Assembly: GCF_014648435.1 (NCBI RefSeq)
Contig: NZ_BMRC01000005.1
Span: 248,001 to 312,000 of the forward strand
Direction: 5' to 3'
DNA: 64,000 nucleotides
Source: Nonomuraea spiralis
GTDB taxonomy: Bacteria; Actinomycetota; Actinomycetes; Streptosporangiales; Streptosporangiaceae
Numbering within the stretch: position 1 is the stretch's first letter; each line of letters begins with the position of its first letter. The notes beneath the pieces are model-generated. The model had not been told where the DNA came from, did not search any database, and saw only the letters and a list, made by a program, of their open reading frames with translations. Below are positions 52,955-61,832 of the stretch, piece after piece. A program made the translations under genes and the position numbers.

Positions 52955-53775
52955 TCTGCTGCTCCTTCGGTGAAGCGGACCGTCACCGTGCCGAGGCCGG
53001 ACAGGGTGGCGGTGACGGTGTCCCCGGCGGCGACCGGCCGCATCGGGCCGAGCGCGCCGGACAGGACGACCTGCCCCGCGCGCAGCGGCTCGCCGAGGTC
53101 GCGGGCCATGCGGGCCAGCCACACGACCGCCTCGATCGGGTCGCCCAGACAGGCCGCGCCGGTCCCCGCGGAGACCTCCTCGCCGTCCACGCTCATCGAC
53201 ATCACGACGTCCACCGGCTCGAACTCGCCGAGCGTGCGGCGTTCCGTCCCGAGCACGTACGCGCCCGAGGAGGCGTTGTCGGCGACCGTGTCGCCGAAGC
53301 TGATGTCCCAGCCGGCGATCCGGCTGCCGCAGATCTCCAGCGCGGCGACGCCGTACGCGATCGCGTCCCGGACCTGCGGGGCGTCCAGCGGGCCGTCGGC
53401 GAGGTCGGCGCCGAGCACGAACGCGATCTCCGCCTCCGCCCGCGGCTGGAGGATCCGCCCGACCGGGATCGTGTCCCCGTCGGCGTAGGCCATGTCGTCG
53501 AACAGCACGCCGAGGTCCGGCTGGTCGACACCGAGCTGCCGCTGCACCGCCTCCGAGGTCAGGCCGATCTTGCGGCCGGCGATCCGGGCTCCGGCGGCGA
53601 GGCGGGACCCGGTGAGCGCGGCCTGGACGGCGTACGCGGCGGCCAGGTCGTCCCGGCCGATCAGGTCCCGTACGGGGGCGCACGGCACGCCGGACGCGGC
53701 CGCGCCGGCAAGCCGCTCGACCGCGGCGGCTATGTCGGACGGGCTCGCGGCGGCCGATCCGATGGTTTCGTTCAT
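52951..53775 (-). CDS. mhpD: 2-keto-4-pentenoate hydratase
   Basis: The 274-residue protein fits the MhpD/DmpE family: [29 protein letters not shown] with metal-binding acids, and [15 protein letters not shown]. It adds water to 2-hydroxypenta-2,4-dienoate to give 4-hydroxy-2-oxovalerate for the aldolase. It is the first gene of the lower pathway and is divergent from an IclR gene. The start at 53775 (GGGGGT upstream) gives the usual length. Confidence 0.93.
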   Translation of the reverse strand: MNETIGSAAASPSDIAAAVERLAGAAASGVPCAPVRDLIGRDDLAAAYAVQAALTGSRLAAGARIAGRKIGLTSEAVQRQLGVDQPDLGVLFDDMAYADGDTIPVGRILQPRAEAEIAFVLGADLADGPLDAPQVRDAIAYGVAALEICGSRIAGWDISFGDTVADNASSGAYVLGTERRTLGEFEPVDVVMSMSVDGEEVSAGTGAACLGDPIEAVVWLARMARDLGEPLRAGQVVLSGALGPMRPVAAGDTVTATLSGLGTVTVRFTEGAAE

Positions 53776-53843
53776 ACCCCCACTGTGCAGGCAGAATGGC
53801 GCACCAACCAGCACATCGTCTCGTTCAGCGATACGCTGGAGGG

Positions 53844-54605
53844 GTGACGGAGACAGCCGATCTCGACACCGTGCTGGGCAAGGCGGTGACGATCCTGCGT
53901 GCCTTCCGGCCCGACGACCGGGTCGTCAGCCTCGCCGAGCTGGTGCGGCGTACCGGCCTGCACAAGGCGACCGTCCACCGGCTGTCCGGCGATCTGGTCG
54001 CCAACCGCCTGCTCGACCGCGCCGACGGCGGCTACCGGCTCAGCGGCGGCCTGTTCGAGCTCGGGATGCTCGCCTCGGTGGAACGCAGCCTGCTGGAGCT
54101 GGCGATGCCGTTCCTCCAGGACCTCTACGAACGCACCCACGAGACCGTCCACCTCGGGGTACGGGAGGGACACGACGTCGTCTACGTCGCCAAGATCGGC
54201 GGCCACCGCCAGGCCAGGGCGCCCTCGCGCACCGGCGGGCGGATGCCGCTCCACTGCACCGCGATCGGCAAGGCGCTGCTCGCGTACGCCGGCGCCGACC
54301 TGCGGCGCGAGGTGCTGACCGGCCCCCTCGAACGCCGCACGCCGCACACCGTCGTCGCGCCGAACATCCTGCGCGGCCAGTTGCGACGCGTCGCGGAGAC
54401 CGGCGTCGCGTTCGAGGCCGAGGAGTCGGCCGTCGGGCTCGTGTGCGTCGCCGCGCCGGTGCTGGGCCGCGGCGACGAGCCGCTCGCCGCGATCAGCGTG
54501 GCCGGCCCCAGCGGCAGGTTCCGGCCCGAGGGCCACGCGACCGCGGTGCGCGCGGCGGCGGCCGCCCTCGCCAGCACGCTCACCAGGCGCGACCTCCTGC
54601 GGTGA
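53844..54605 (+). CDS. IclR-family regulator (divergent from hydratase operon)
   Basis: The 253-residue protein has a winged helix (LAELVRRTGLHKATVHRLSG) and an IclR effector domain (THETVHLGVREGHDVVYVAKI, MPLHCTAIGKALLAY). The GTG at 53844 is used; an ATG at 53796 would lie in the hydratase promoter. TACGCT (53832-53837) just ahead suggests a leaderless mRNA. It is likely the specific regulator of the lower pathway. Confidence 0.9.
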   Translation: MTETADLDTVLGKAVTILRAFRPDDRVVSLAELVRRTGLHKATVHRLSGDLVANRLLDRADGGYRLSGGLFELGMLASVERSLLELAMPFLQDLYERTHETVHLGVREGHDVVYVAKIGGHRQARAPSRTGGRMPLHCTAIGKALLAYAGADLRREVLTGPLERRTPHTVVAPNILRGQLRRVAETGVAFEAEESAVGLVCVAAPVLGRGDEPLAAISVAGPSGRFRPEGHATAVRAAAAALASTLTRRDLLR

Positions 54606-54614
54606 ACCGGACGC

Positions 54615-55379
54615 TCAGAGGGCGCGGCTGATCGCGTCGGCCGCGGCCGTGAGCGCGGCGACGAGCGGTTTGATCTGCTTGGGGGAGTAGCGCACGCTGG
54701 GCATCGAGATCGACAGTGCCGCTTCCGTCGACCCGCTGCGCCCCTTCACCGGACATCCCACCGCGACCACGCCCCGCTCGGTGCGCTCCAGGTTGAGCGC
54801 GATCCCGCTCTGCCGAACGGACCGGAGGTCGCGGCGCAACCGTGCCAGATCCGGCAGCTCCTCGGCCGGGTCGCCGCGGTCGTCGGCGGCGTAGAGGACC
54901 TCCAGCTCCTCGTCCGAGAGCGCCGCCAGCGCCACCAGGCCGCCGGTGGCCTGGTGGGCCGGGAAGACCATGCCCTCGCGGCTGCCCACCCGCAGGGCCT
55001 GCCCGCACTCGACCGAGGCGATGAAACGCACGCTCCGGCCGGTGCGGATGCTGAGGTTCACCGTCTCGTCGATCCGGTCCACCAGCGCCCGCATCGCCCC
55101 GAGCGCCGCCGCGCGCAGCGCGCCGACGTCGGACTGGGCACGTTCGGCGAGGGCCAGAACGGGGCCCACCCGGTAGCTGCGGTCCTCGTTCTGCACCGCG
55201 AAGTCGCGGTACACCAGCGCGGTCAGCAACCGGTGGGCCGTCGATCGGGCCACCCCGAGACGCTCGGCCGCGGCCGAGACCGTGATCACCCCGTCGAGCT
55301 GGAGGATCTGCGCCAGCCGGAGGGCATGGTCGACGCTGTTCGGCGCGTAGGCCGGCGGGGTCTTCATGGGCTTCGCCAT
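54615..55379 (-). CDS. Second IclR-family regulator
   Basis: The 254-residue protein has the IclR HTH (VSAAAERLGVARSTAHRLL) and effector domain (DRIDETVNLSIRTGRSVRFIA split at TVNLSI; VFPAHQATGGLVAL). It is convergent to the first IclR gene, with 9 bp between stops. It may control another part of the aromatic genes. A Met four codons later is a possible start. Confidence 0.9.
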   Translation of the reverse strand: MAKPMKTPPAYAPNSVDHALRLAQILQLDGVITVSAAAERLGVARSTAHRLLTALVYRDFAVQNEDRSYRVGPVLALAERAQSDVGALRAAALGAMRALVDRIDETVNLSIRTGRSVRFIASVECGQALRVGSREGMVFPAHQATGGLVALAALSDEELEVLYAADDRGDPAEELPDLARLRRDLRSVRQSGIALNLERTERGVVAVGCPVKGRSGSTEAALSISMPSVRYSPKQIKPLVAALTAAADAISRAL

Positions 55380-55493
55380 GCAGCCGATCCTGACACACCT
55401 TTTCCGTCTTACAGAATGCCCTTTTCCAACTCCGTCGGCCCGGCCCCCGCCGTCACCGGCTGCCCGCGAGGACCTGGGCCGACGGCGGCCGGC

Positions 55494-56066
55494 TCAGAGC
55501 GTGATGCCCTTGATGATCTTCGCGAGCTCGGGCACGAGAGGCTGGCTGGCCATCACGGTGACGACGACGCCCTTGCGCTCGACCCAGCCCGCGTACCGCC
55601 CGTGGCCGAGCGCGCCGTCGCCCTCCTGGGTGAGCACCTGACGGCCGCCGATCTTCACGGTCTTGGTGTCCCCGGAGAACGTCCCGACGCCGAACGGCGC
55701 GTTCTTGAGTTGTGCCAGTGTGCTCGCCTTCGGCCAGCACACCACCCTGATCCACAGCGACCGGTGCCGGCGGTCCACGTCGTCGCGGTCGTCCGACCAC
55801 TGGTAGCCGTACTCGGTGATGCCGTCGTGCTTGTTGACGACGACCTTTCCGTACGTGAAGCCCTTCGGGACGTGGCCGGCGCGGACTCCCTTGACGGCGG
55901 TGGCGCCCCTCGGCGGCTTGTCGATCTTGCTGTCGGACGAGCGCTTCACCTCCGCCTTGGTGGGAACGGGACAGCCCGGTTGCGCCGCCGCCTGGGCGGG
56001 GAGTGACACGAGCGCCGCGGCGACCGGCAGTACGGACAGGGTGGCTAGCTTCTGAAGCTTGTTCAC
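55494..56066 (-). CDS. Secreted protein of unknown function
   Basis: The 190-residue product has a signal peptide (MNKLQKLATLSVLPVAAALVSLPAQA in two parts: MNKLQKLATLSVL, AALVSLPAQA) and a mature domain with two cysteines (QPGCPVP and VVCWPKA). No motif is known to me. It lies between regulators and the monooxygenase genes but has no clear link to them. Confidence 0.75.
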   Translation of the reverse strand: MNKLQKLATLSVLPVAAALVSLPAQAAAQPGCPVPTKAEVKRSSDSKIDKPPRGATAVKGVRAGHVPKGFTYGKVVVNKHDGITEYGYQWSDDRDDVDRRHRSLWIRVVCWPKASTLAQLKNAPFGVGTFSGDTKTVKIGGRQVLTQEGDGALGHGRYAGWVERKGVVVTVMASQPLVPELAKIIKGITL

Positions 56067-56145
56067 ATCGGGGTTAGAGGTGACGGATGTGAAGAAAGTT
56101 CAGTAGTTCTTGATCGCGATGTGGCCGCCGGAGAGGAGAGGTCCG

Positions 56146-56643
56146 TCAGGCGTGGCTGGGCAGGCGGCCCTCGCCGGTCGTCATCTCGGGCCAGAACTCC
56201 CGGTAGCGGCCTGAGTGGAAGACCAGCGGCTCGCCCCCCGTCCGCTGGTAACACTCCACCGCCCCGACCACGATGTGATGGTCCCCGCCGTCGTGCACAC
56301 GTTCCGTACGGCACACGAAGCTGGCCAGCGTCCCGGCGAGGATCGGCAGCGGCGTGCCGAGCAGCTCCACCCCGGCGAACTTGTCGGCCGCCGGCGTGGC
56401 GAAACGCCTGGACAGGTGGCCCTGGTCGGCGGCGAGGACGTTGACGGCGAACCGCCCGGCCCGCAGGAAGAGCGGCGCGCTGGGCGCCCGGTTCGACAGG
56501 CACCACAACAGCAGCGGCGGATCCAGCGAGACCGAGGTGAAGGAGTTGACGGTCACCCCGGCCCGCTCCCCGGCGGCGGTCACCGTCGTGACCACCGCCA
56601 CCCCGGTCGCGAACTGCCCGAAGGCGTCACGGAGCGATCTCAC
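56146..56643 (-). CDS. Flavin reductase of a two-component monooxygenase (StyB-like)
   Basis: The 165-residue protein has the flavin-reductase-like split barrel: FATGVAVVTT, GVTVNSFTSVSLDPPLLLWCL in parts, FAVNVLA, and the NADH-binding-type GGDHHIVVG. Its GTG start overlaps the stop of the monooxygenase gene (GTGA). It would supply reduced FAD to that enzyme. Confidence 0.9.
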   Translation of the reverse strand: MRSLRDAFGQFATGVAVVTTVTAAGERAGVTVNSFTSVSLDPPLLLWCLSNRAPSAPLFLRAGRFAVNVLAADQGHLSRRFATPAADKFAGVELLGTPLPILAGTLASFVCRTERVHDGGDHHIVVGAVECYQRTGGEPLVFHSGRYREFWPEMTTGEGRLPSHA

Positions 56644-57863
56644 GCCGTCACCCTGCCGAGATAGGACGCGGCCCGGTCGGCGTCCATGAACCAGTCGGCG
56701 TAGTCGGCCGGGTCGTCGAAGCCGTTGACGAACCGGGAGGCGACCTCCGGACACTGCCCGGCGGCCCCCAGCAGCGCCAGGTGGTGGGGTTCGGCGGGCG
56801 CCAGCAGGGCGTTGGTCCAGTTCGTGACGTGCTGGGCCTGCGTCCAGAACCGGTCGAAGGTCCGCCGCATCCAGTCCGCGTCGAACGGCTGCCCGTCCCG
56901 TTCCACGATGGCCCGCAGGTAGGTGGCGGCGCACTTGGCGGCGTTGTTGCTGCCCTGCCCGGTGATCGGGTCGTTGAGCACCACGACGTCGGCGACCCCG
57001 AGCACCGGCGCGCCCGACGGCAGGACGGCCACAGGACGGCGGACCGTGGGCGCGAAGCGGCCGGTCAGGACCGCGTTGGCGTCGGTGAGCTCGATCCCGG
57101 CGCAGCGCTCGGCCTCCCACGGGAAGAACGTCTCCAGGATCCGGCGGCTGCGGGCCAGGTGCTCGGCGGGGCCGCGCACGTCGCCCCAGCAGTCCATGGG
57201 CCCGTCCGGCACGCCCTCGAACACCATGATCTCGCAGGGTCCGGTGTGCGTGAGCGCGGGGAAGACGAAGTACTCGCCCACGCCGGGGAGCAGGTTGAAG
57301 CAGACCGCGGAATGATCGGGACGCGGGGCGAGGCCGTTGACGTACGTGACCGCCAGCGCGCGCTGCGGGGTGGCGTACGGGGAGCGCGAGGGGTCCCGCT
57401 CGAAGAGCGAGGCGATCTGCCCCTTGCCCGCCGCGACCAGGACCAGGTCGTACCGGGCCGCGTAGCTCTCCAGGTCCTCGGGCGTGGCGTCGTGCAGGAC
57501 GAGCTTGCCGCCGAGCCGTTCGAACTCGCCCAGCCACGCCGGCATCTTCAGCCGCTGGTCGACCGAGCGCGCCGGGACGTCCAGCCGTGCCGCCCAGTCG
57601 AGCGCCTTGCCGCCCTCCGGGCTCGGGACGGTGAGCGCGATGCCCTCGACGGGCGGGCAGACGCCGGCCCACCAGTCCAGGCCGAGCTCGCGTTCGTGGG
57701 CCTGCGCGGTGCCGAACATGGCCTGGCCGGACATCACCCGGCCGTCGCGGATGGACTCGGGGGTGCGATTGGAGACCACGGTGACGTCGTAGCCGTGCTG
57801 GAGCAGGCCGATGGCCAGGTGGAGACCGGCCTGGCCGGCGCCGACGATGAGGATGTCGCGCAT
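56640..57863 (-). CDS. Styrene/indole monooxygenase-type FAD epoxidase (StyA-like)
   Basis: The 407-residue protein has ILIVGAGQAGLHLAIGLLQHG at the start (FAD motif), then the StyA hallmark SNRTPESIRDGRVMSGQAMF and DPITGQGSNNA near the end. Length and motifs match StyA/IndA enzymes, which epoxidise vinyl-aromatics or indole using reduced FAD from a separate reductase, which is the very next gene here. It may act as an upper-pathway enzyme or have its own role. Confidence 0.9.
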   Translation of the reverse strand: MRDILIVGAGQAGLHLAIGLLQHGYDVTVVSNRTPESIRDGRVMSGQAMFGTAQAHERELGLDWWAGVCPPVEGIALTVPSPEGGKALDWAARLDVPARSVDQRLKMPAWLGEFERLGGKLVLHDATPEDLESYAARYDLVLVAAGKGQIASLFERDPSRSPYATPQRALAVTYVNGLAPRPDHSAVCFNLLPGVGEYFVFPALTHTGPCEIMVFEGVPDGPMDCWGDVRGPAEHLARSRRILETFFPWEAERCAGIELTDANAVLTGRFAPTVRRPVAVLPSGAPVLGVADVVVLNDPITGQGSNNAAKCAATYLRAIVERDGQPFDADWMRRTFDRFWTQAQHVTNWTNALLAPAEPHHLALLGAAGQCPEVASRFVNGFDDPADYADWFMDADRAASYLGRVTA

Positions 57864-57962
57864 GGGTGGTGTCCTTCGGGTGTCGTGTGGAGGATCGGAT
57901 CGGCGCCTGACAAGAACGGTACGGGCGGCGCGTCCACCCGGGCCATCCGCTGAGCGCGGATC

Positions 57963-58982
57963 TCATCCGCCTGACGCGGGCCCTCCGCGCAACGTCTCCG
58001 ACGGCGGCTGCCCGTACCTCTCGCGGTACTGCGCGGCGAAACGTCCCTGGTGCAGGAATCCCCATCGGGCGGCCACCGTGGTCACCGTGGCTCTGGCGGG
58101 GTCGGCCGTTCTGAGCTCGTCGTGCACCCGCGCCAGCCGTACCCGCCTGAGGTGGGCCATCGGGGACATCCCGAGATGCGCGCGGAACCCCTCCTGGAGG
58201 GAACGGCTGCTGACGGCGACGGCGCCCGCGATGTCGGTGGTGCTCACCGGGAGGTGCGCGTGCCCTTCGATGAACTCCATCGCCCGTCGTACGACCTTCG
58301 GCAGCGCGGCCGGCCTGGGCGCCGTCAACCGTTCCAGGTAGTTGGACGGCTGCATGGTCAGCAGCAGGGTGATCAGGGCGTTCTCCAGGTGGGCGACGGC
58401 CAGCGGGTGGCCGGCCAGCCCGTCGTCCCGTTCGGCCTCCCGTACGAGCAGGTCGGCCATGTCGCGCCAGGACCTGGTCCAGCCCGTCGTCAGGTCGATG
58501 CCCAGGTCGAAGACGACCGGACCGTCGAGCTGCTCGCCGAGCATCTGTTCCAGGGATCGTTCGATCGCGGAGCGCTCGAACTTGACCAGCAGCTGGGGGC
58601 ACCCGGCGGCCCAGCGCATGTCGAGGTGGCGCGTCGGCGACGGCAGCGCGGCCAGGGACGGGCTGGAGACGATCTCCTTGTCCCCGGCCCGGATCAGGCT
58701 GCGCCCGGCGAGCGGGATCATCACCAGGAAGAACGTGTCCAGGTCGCCCGGTTCGATGTGCACGTCGGCCCCGTAGTCGAGGTAACTGACCCGGACCGAG
58801 CCGAGCTGCACGGAGTTGAACCGGGCCGACAGCAGGCCCGCGTCCCCGGCCAGGTCCAGCCGGTGCGGGCAGAACACCTTGGCGACCTCACCGCGGACCT
58901 CGTCGAGGTCGGAACTGGCGAAGACGGCACGGTTGCTGAGGAGCACACCAGATGATCGGCCGTCCCCGCTCCGGCGTTCCAT
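57963..58982 (-). CDS. AraC-family regulator
   Basis: The 339-residue protein has an N-terminal ligand-binding half (AraC_binding_2-like, VSYLDYGADVHIEPGD) and a C-terminal double HTH (TDIAGAVAVSSRSLQEGFRA, HLGMSPMAHLRRVRL, VAARWGFLHQGRFAAQYRERYG in part). It is upstream of the StyA/StyB genes on the same strand, so it likely activates them. The start at 58982 removes a low-complexity N-terminal extension. Confidence 0.88.
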   Translation of the reverse strand: MERRSGDGRSSGVLLSNRAVFASSDLDEVRGEVAKVFCPHRLDLAGDAGLLSARFNSVQLGSVRVSYLDYGADVHIEPGDLDTFFLVMIPLAGRSLIRAGDKEIVSSPSLAALPSPTRHLDMRWAAGCPQLLVKFERSAIERSLEQMLGEQLDGPVVFDLGIDLTTGWTRSWRDMADLLVREAERDDGLAGHPLAVAHLENALITLLLTMQPSNYLERLTAPRPAALPKVVRRAMEFIEGHAHLPVSTTDIAGAVAVSSRSLQEGFRAHLGMSPMAHLRRVRLARVHDELRTADPARATVTTVAARWGFLHQGRFAAQYRERYGQPPSETLRGGPASGG

Positions 58983-59124
58983 GTAAAAGTACGCACAAAC
59001 CGTGGCCTGCTTGCGTGCAGCCCGAGATCGCCGCAATGTCGGAGTGCCTGGCGACGTGCCTGGCGATCAGTGCCGCGACGGCGACCGAGTGCCCCCGGTG
59101 GCACCGGGAACCAGGGCGCTCGCC

Positions 59125-59493
59125 TCAGACGCGGTCATGGAGCGTGATCTGATAGCCGTCGGGGTCGGCGAAGGTGAACGTCCGGCCGAAGGGGCCGTCG
59201 ATCGGTGCGGAGACGATGGTGTGACCGTCGGTGACGAGAGCGTCGTGGATGGCCTGGACGTCGGTGGCGTGGAGCCAGATCGCGGCACCGATGCCGGGCT
59301 GGGCAACGGAGGCGAGATCGGTGCCGGGAAGGACGTCGCGCAGCGCGAACGCGATCGGCTTCGTCTCGAAGACGACGGCGTGCGGAGGTCCGGCCGGCGA
59401 GCGGACGAGTCCGAGGTATCGCTCGTAGAACGCCTGCGAAGCGGCGAGGTCGCGTGCCTGCAGCGAGATGAAGTCGGGGCCGGTTACGGGCAT
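59125..59493 (-). CDS. VOC-family (glyoxalase-like) protein
   Basis: The 122-residue protein is a single VOC module pair: DFISLQARDLAASQAFYERYLGL (in part), WLHATDVQAIHDAL, and GRTFTFADPDGYQITLHD near the end with the typical D-P-x-G. It is divergent from a MarR gene across two perfect operators. Such pairs often handle toxic electrophiles or drug resistance, but the substrate is unknown. Confidence 0.87.
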   Translation of the reverse strand: MPVTGPDFISLQARDLAASQAFYERYLGLVRSPAGPPHAVVFETKPIAFALRDVLPGTDLASVAQPGIGAAIWLHATDVQAIHDALVTDGHTIVSAPIDGPFGRTFTFADPDGYQITLHDRV

Positions 59494-59512
59494 GACGATG
59501 CTCCTTCTGTTC

Positions 59513-59558
59513 GTGTCAGTTTCCTGACACGGGTCAATGTATGTCAGAATACTGACAT
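59513..59558. promoter_or_regulatory. Two MarR operators between VOC and MarR genes
   Basis: GTGTCAG-TTTC-CTGACAC (59513-59530) and ATGTCAG-AATA-CTGACAT (59541-59558) are perfect 7-4-7 palindromes, centres 28 bp apart. The second one runs into the MarR start codon, so its mRNA is likely leaderless and autoregulated. Confidence 0.8.
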
Positions 59559-60006
59559 GAGTCAAAACGGTGCCGGCATCGACCTGGACAAATCGCTGGG
59601 CTACCTGCTGAAAGAGGCTTCGAGCGCCCTGCGTGCGGCCATGGAGGAGGTGCTGCGGCCACTCGGGATGACCGTGACTCACTACTCCTGCCTCGAACTG
59701 CTGGCCCAACGGCCCGGCCTGTCGAACTCCGAGCTCGCGCGCGGCGCGTTCGTGACACGGCAGTCGATGAACGTCCTGCTCCAGACCCTGGAACGAGACG
59801 GCTACGTGACCAGGCCCGCCGAGGCGCCCGTCGGGAAGGCCCTGCCCGCGCGGCTCACGCCTCGCGGCCGACGGAGCCTGGAGAAGGCGAGCGCCGCGGT
59901 CCGGTCCGTCGAGGTCAGAATGCTGGGCGGCATGACCGAGACCGAGCAGTCGGACGCGTTCCGGATCCTGCGGGGCATGATCCATTCTTTGCGCGACGGC
60001 GCATGA
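59557..60006 (+). CDS. MarR-family regulator
   Basis: The 149-residue protein has the MarR winged helix (LGMTVTHYSCLELLAQRPG, NSELARGAFVTRQSMNVLLQ, LERDGYVTRPAEAP). It is divergent from the VOC gene and its start overlaps a perfect palindrome (ATGTCAG/CTGACAT), so it is very likely an autorepressor. Confidence 0.9.
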   Translation: MSQNGAGIDLDKSLGYLLKEASSALRAAMEEVLRPLGMTVTHYSCLELLAQRPGLSNSELARGAFVTRQSMNVLLQTLERDGYVTRPAEAPVGKALPARLTPRGRRSLEKASAAVRSVEVRMLGGMTETEQSDAFRILRGMIHSLRDGA

Positions 60007-60461
60007 CCACAGACTTCGAGCCGCTTCACCGGTGTTGCAGGGTTTCGACCAACCAGTCGAACAGGGCCGCCGAACGCGGACCACAAGAGGGCCCTGTATT
60101 CACCTCTGGGAAGCCTGGCGAGCGCTTTCACGACAAACGTGACCGCTGTCGGGGCGCTCAGCACAAGAGTGAGCCAATTCAGAAATGTGGCCCAACCGGA
60201 TCCCCGCAACGGGCCTGACGACAGAAGTGCCGTGACCACCGGGATGACGAGAAGCAGGCCGAGCAGGCTGGCCGAACAGCCGTCCCCTCCGCTCGCCCCT
60301 GACTGCACACCTGAGCGCGACGTGTCGGTCGACGGTCCGGGAGGTCCATGACGTCATGCTCATTCAGCCTCTCGATCAAGGCAAGTGTCCACATCCGGCC
60401 GCGATCCGCATGGCCGGCGAGCCGTCCCCGAGGCCCCGTCGGGCGGCTGCGACCGGGTGGC
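60007..60461. other. Intergenic stretch without a confident gene
   Basis: On the minus strand there is an open frame of about 80 hydrophobic residues (LLGLLLVIPVVTALLSSG, FLNWLTLVLSAPTAVTFVV) ending as antisense into the MarR gene. Its codon use is unremarkable and its start is a GTG without a clear ribosome-binding site. It may be a remnant of a membrane protein; nothing else is seen. Confidence 0.35.
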
Positions 60462-61538
60462 TCAGCTTGATGTGATGAGCTCGGCCCAGCGGTAGCGGTC
60501 AGAGGTGAGGTGCCAGTGAACGTAGCCCTGCAACTGGTGCAACAGGTGCGGCCGCTGCTCCGGGGTGCCCAGCTCGTGGATGCGGTTCATGCTTGCCACT
60601 GCCCGCCGGAAGGTCTCCTCGTAGACGTCCATCAACGGCATCCCGTTCTGGACGGCCTTGCGGAAGATGCGGTTCGTCGTGAACTGACCGCCCAGGATTT
60701 CTTTGTAGGAGGACATCACGTCATTGATGTCGATGAAGAAGTTCCCCCAATCGCCCAGCGCGGCGCCCCAGTACGCGACGGTGTCGTCGAACTTGAGACA
60801 GGGATAGGCCACACTCATCGCCGTGGCGTAGTACTCGCCGAATCCGGACCGTACGCGCACGTATTCGGTGTCGACGTCGTCGCGCGCATCGCGGGTGTTG
60901 TAGGCCGACTCCAGGACGACCCCGAAAAGCGACTGGTGAAAGAACGTCTTGTACAGGCTCAGGAAGTTCGCCGAGCAGAATCGGGAGAACTCGTTGAACA
61001 TGTGCTCGGTGTAGACCGACTGCGGATGCAGGGCGGAGTCGAGGACGACCCTGGTGTGCCGAGGCTGGGTGACGCCCTTGAGCACGGCGGCCCGCAGCTC
61101 CCGGAACGCGGCCTCCGGCCCCTGGTCGCAGTCGTCGTCGACGATCGTCGGCAACAGGATGCTGCGGCTGAGCGCCATCCCCAGGTCGGCTTCGTCCACC
61201 GGGATCATCAGCTGGCGGTAGGTGCACATGATCTCGACATAGGCCAGATCGCGCGAGATCCCGAACTCCGCGAGTTCGGCTCGCAGGAACCGGGCCTCGG
61301 CCCGTACTCGGGCGGGGTCGGCGCTCGGGCGGTAGCCGTCGGTCAGCGCGGCGATCCGCCGCGGATACCCGGCCCGGACGAACTCCCGCCGGAACCGCGA
61401 CAGGTCGTCGGGCGGCGGGGAACCGGCCTCCGAGGACGAGCCGGTGTCCGGGGATGATCCGGCGTCCTGGAGGAGGTCGAGCCGGGCTGCGGAGGTGCCG
61501 AGACCGGTGGGCCTGGTCGGCACAACGGGGGATCCCAC
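60462..61538 (-). CDS. TRI5 (trichodiene synthase)-like class I terpene synthase
   Basis: The 358-residue protein has the Asp-rich motif D134-D-D-C-D138 (TIVDDDCDQ), the second metal motif N272-D-V-M-S-S-Y-K-E280 (fits N/D-D-x-x-S/T-x-x-x-E), and near the C-terminus the basic D347-R-Y-R-W351 block. This order, and the helical pattern around WGNFFIDINDVMSSYKE, match the trichodiene-synthase-like family, better known from fungi. It should ionise a prenyl diphosphate, probably farnesyl diphosphate. N-terminal 45 residues are Ser/Pro-rich and may be disordered or not translated. No prenyltransferase or P450 gene is nearby. Confidence 0.85.
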   Translation of the reverse strand: MGSPVVPTRPTGLGTSAARLDLLQDAGSSPDTGSSSEAGSPPPDDLSRFRREFVRAGYPRRIAALTDGYRPSADPARVRAEARFLRAELAEFGISRDLAYVEIMCTYRQLMIPVDEADLGMALSRSILLPTIVDDDCDQGPEAAFRELRAAVLKGVTQPRHTRVVLDSALHPQSVYTEHMFNEFSRFCSANFLSLYKTFFHQSLFGVVLESAYNTRDARDDVDTEYVRVRSGFGEYYATAMSVAYPCLKFDDTVAYWGAALGDWGNFFIDINDVMSSYKEILGGQFTTNRIFRKAVQNGMPLMDVYEETFRRAVASMNRIHELGTPEQRPHLLHQLQGYVHWHLTSDRYRWAELITSS

Positions 61539-61606
61539 ACCCGGCTCCGTACCCGTCGGCCACCCTCAGTAATCGACAGCCACGATACGGCGATCGTTGC
61601 GGGTGC

Positions 61607-61777
61607 TCATCGGCTGACGGTCTCGGCCGGGGGCCCTCCCGATATGGGGGCAGAGGCGAATCGGCGGGTCGAGACGTACAACAGCAGGAGTGCGAGGGCG
61701 GTGACCGCTGCTCGGGAGAGAATGCGCCGGGCGGCCGAGCCGGTAGCCACAGCGGCACCACGCAGTGCAGATCCCAC
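61607..61777 (-). CDS. Possible small membrane protein
   Basis: An open frame of 56-66 residues with one hydrophobic segment (AAVTALALLLLYV) lies divergent from the second MarR gene. Its longest start would lie inside the operator, so a GTG near 61777 is more likely. Support is weak. Confidence 0.25.
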   Translation of the reverse strand: MGSALRGAAVATGSAARRILSRAAVTALALLLLYVSTRRFASAPISGGPPAETVSR

Positions 61778-61793
61778 TCGACGCCTTGGGCAT

Positions 61794-61826
61794 ACTCTTG
61801 ATGGCATCAAGAGTTGACGATATAAA
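61794..61826 (+). promoter_or_regulatory. Promoter and perfect palindrome of the second MarR gene
   Basis: TTGATG (61798-61803), a 17-bp spacer and TATAAA (61821-61826) form a near-consensus promoter. ACTCTTGATG-G-CATCAAGAGT (61794-61814) is a perfect 10-1-10 palindrome covering the -35. The GTG at 61833 lies at the expected transcription start, so the gene is probably leaderless. Confidence 0.8.
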
Positions 61827-61832
61827 GAGTCG

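Noticed and set aside
59802..60308. Minus-strand membrane protein of 168 codons
   Set aside because: Half of it is antisense to the MarR gene and it has no clear ribosome-binding site; kept only as a note for the gap 60007-60461.
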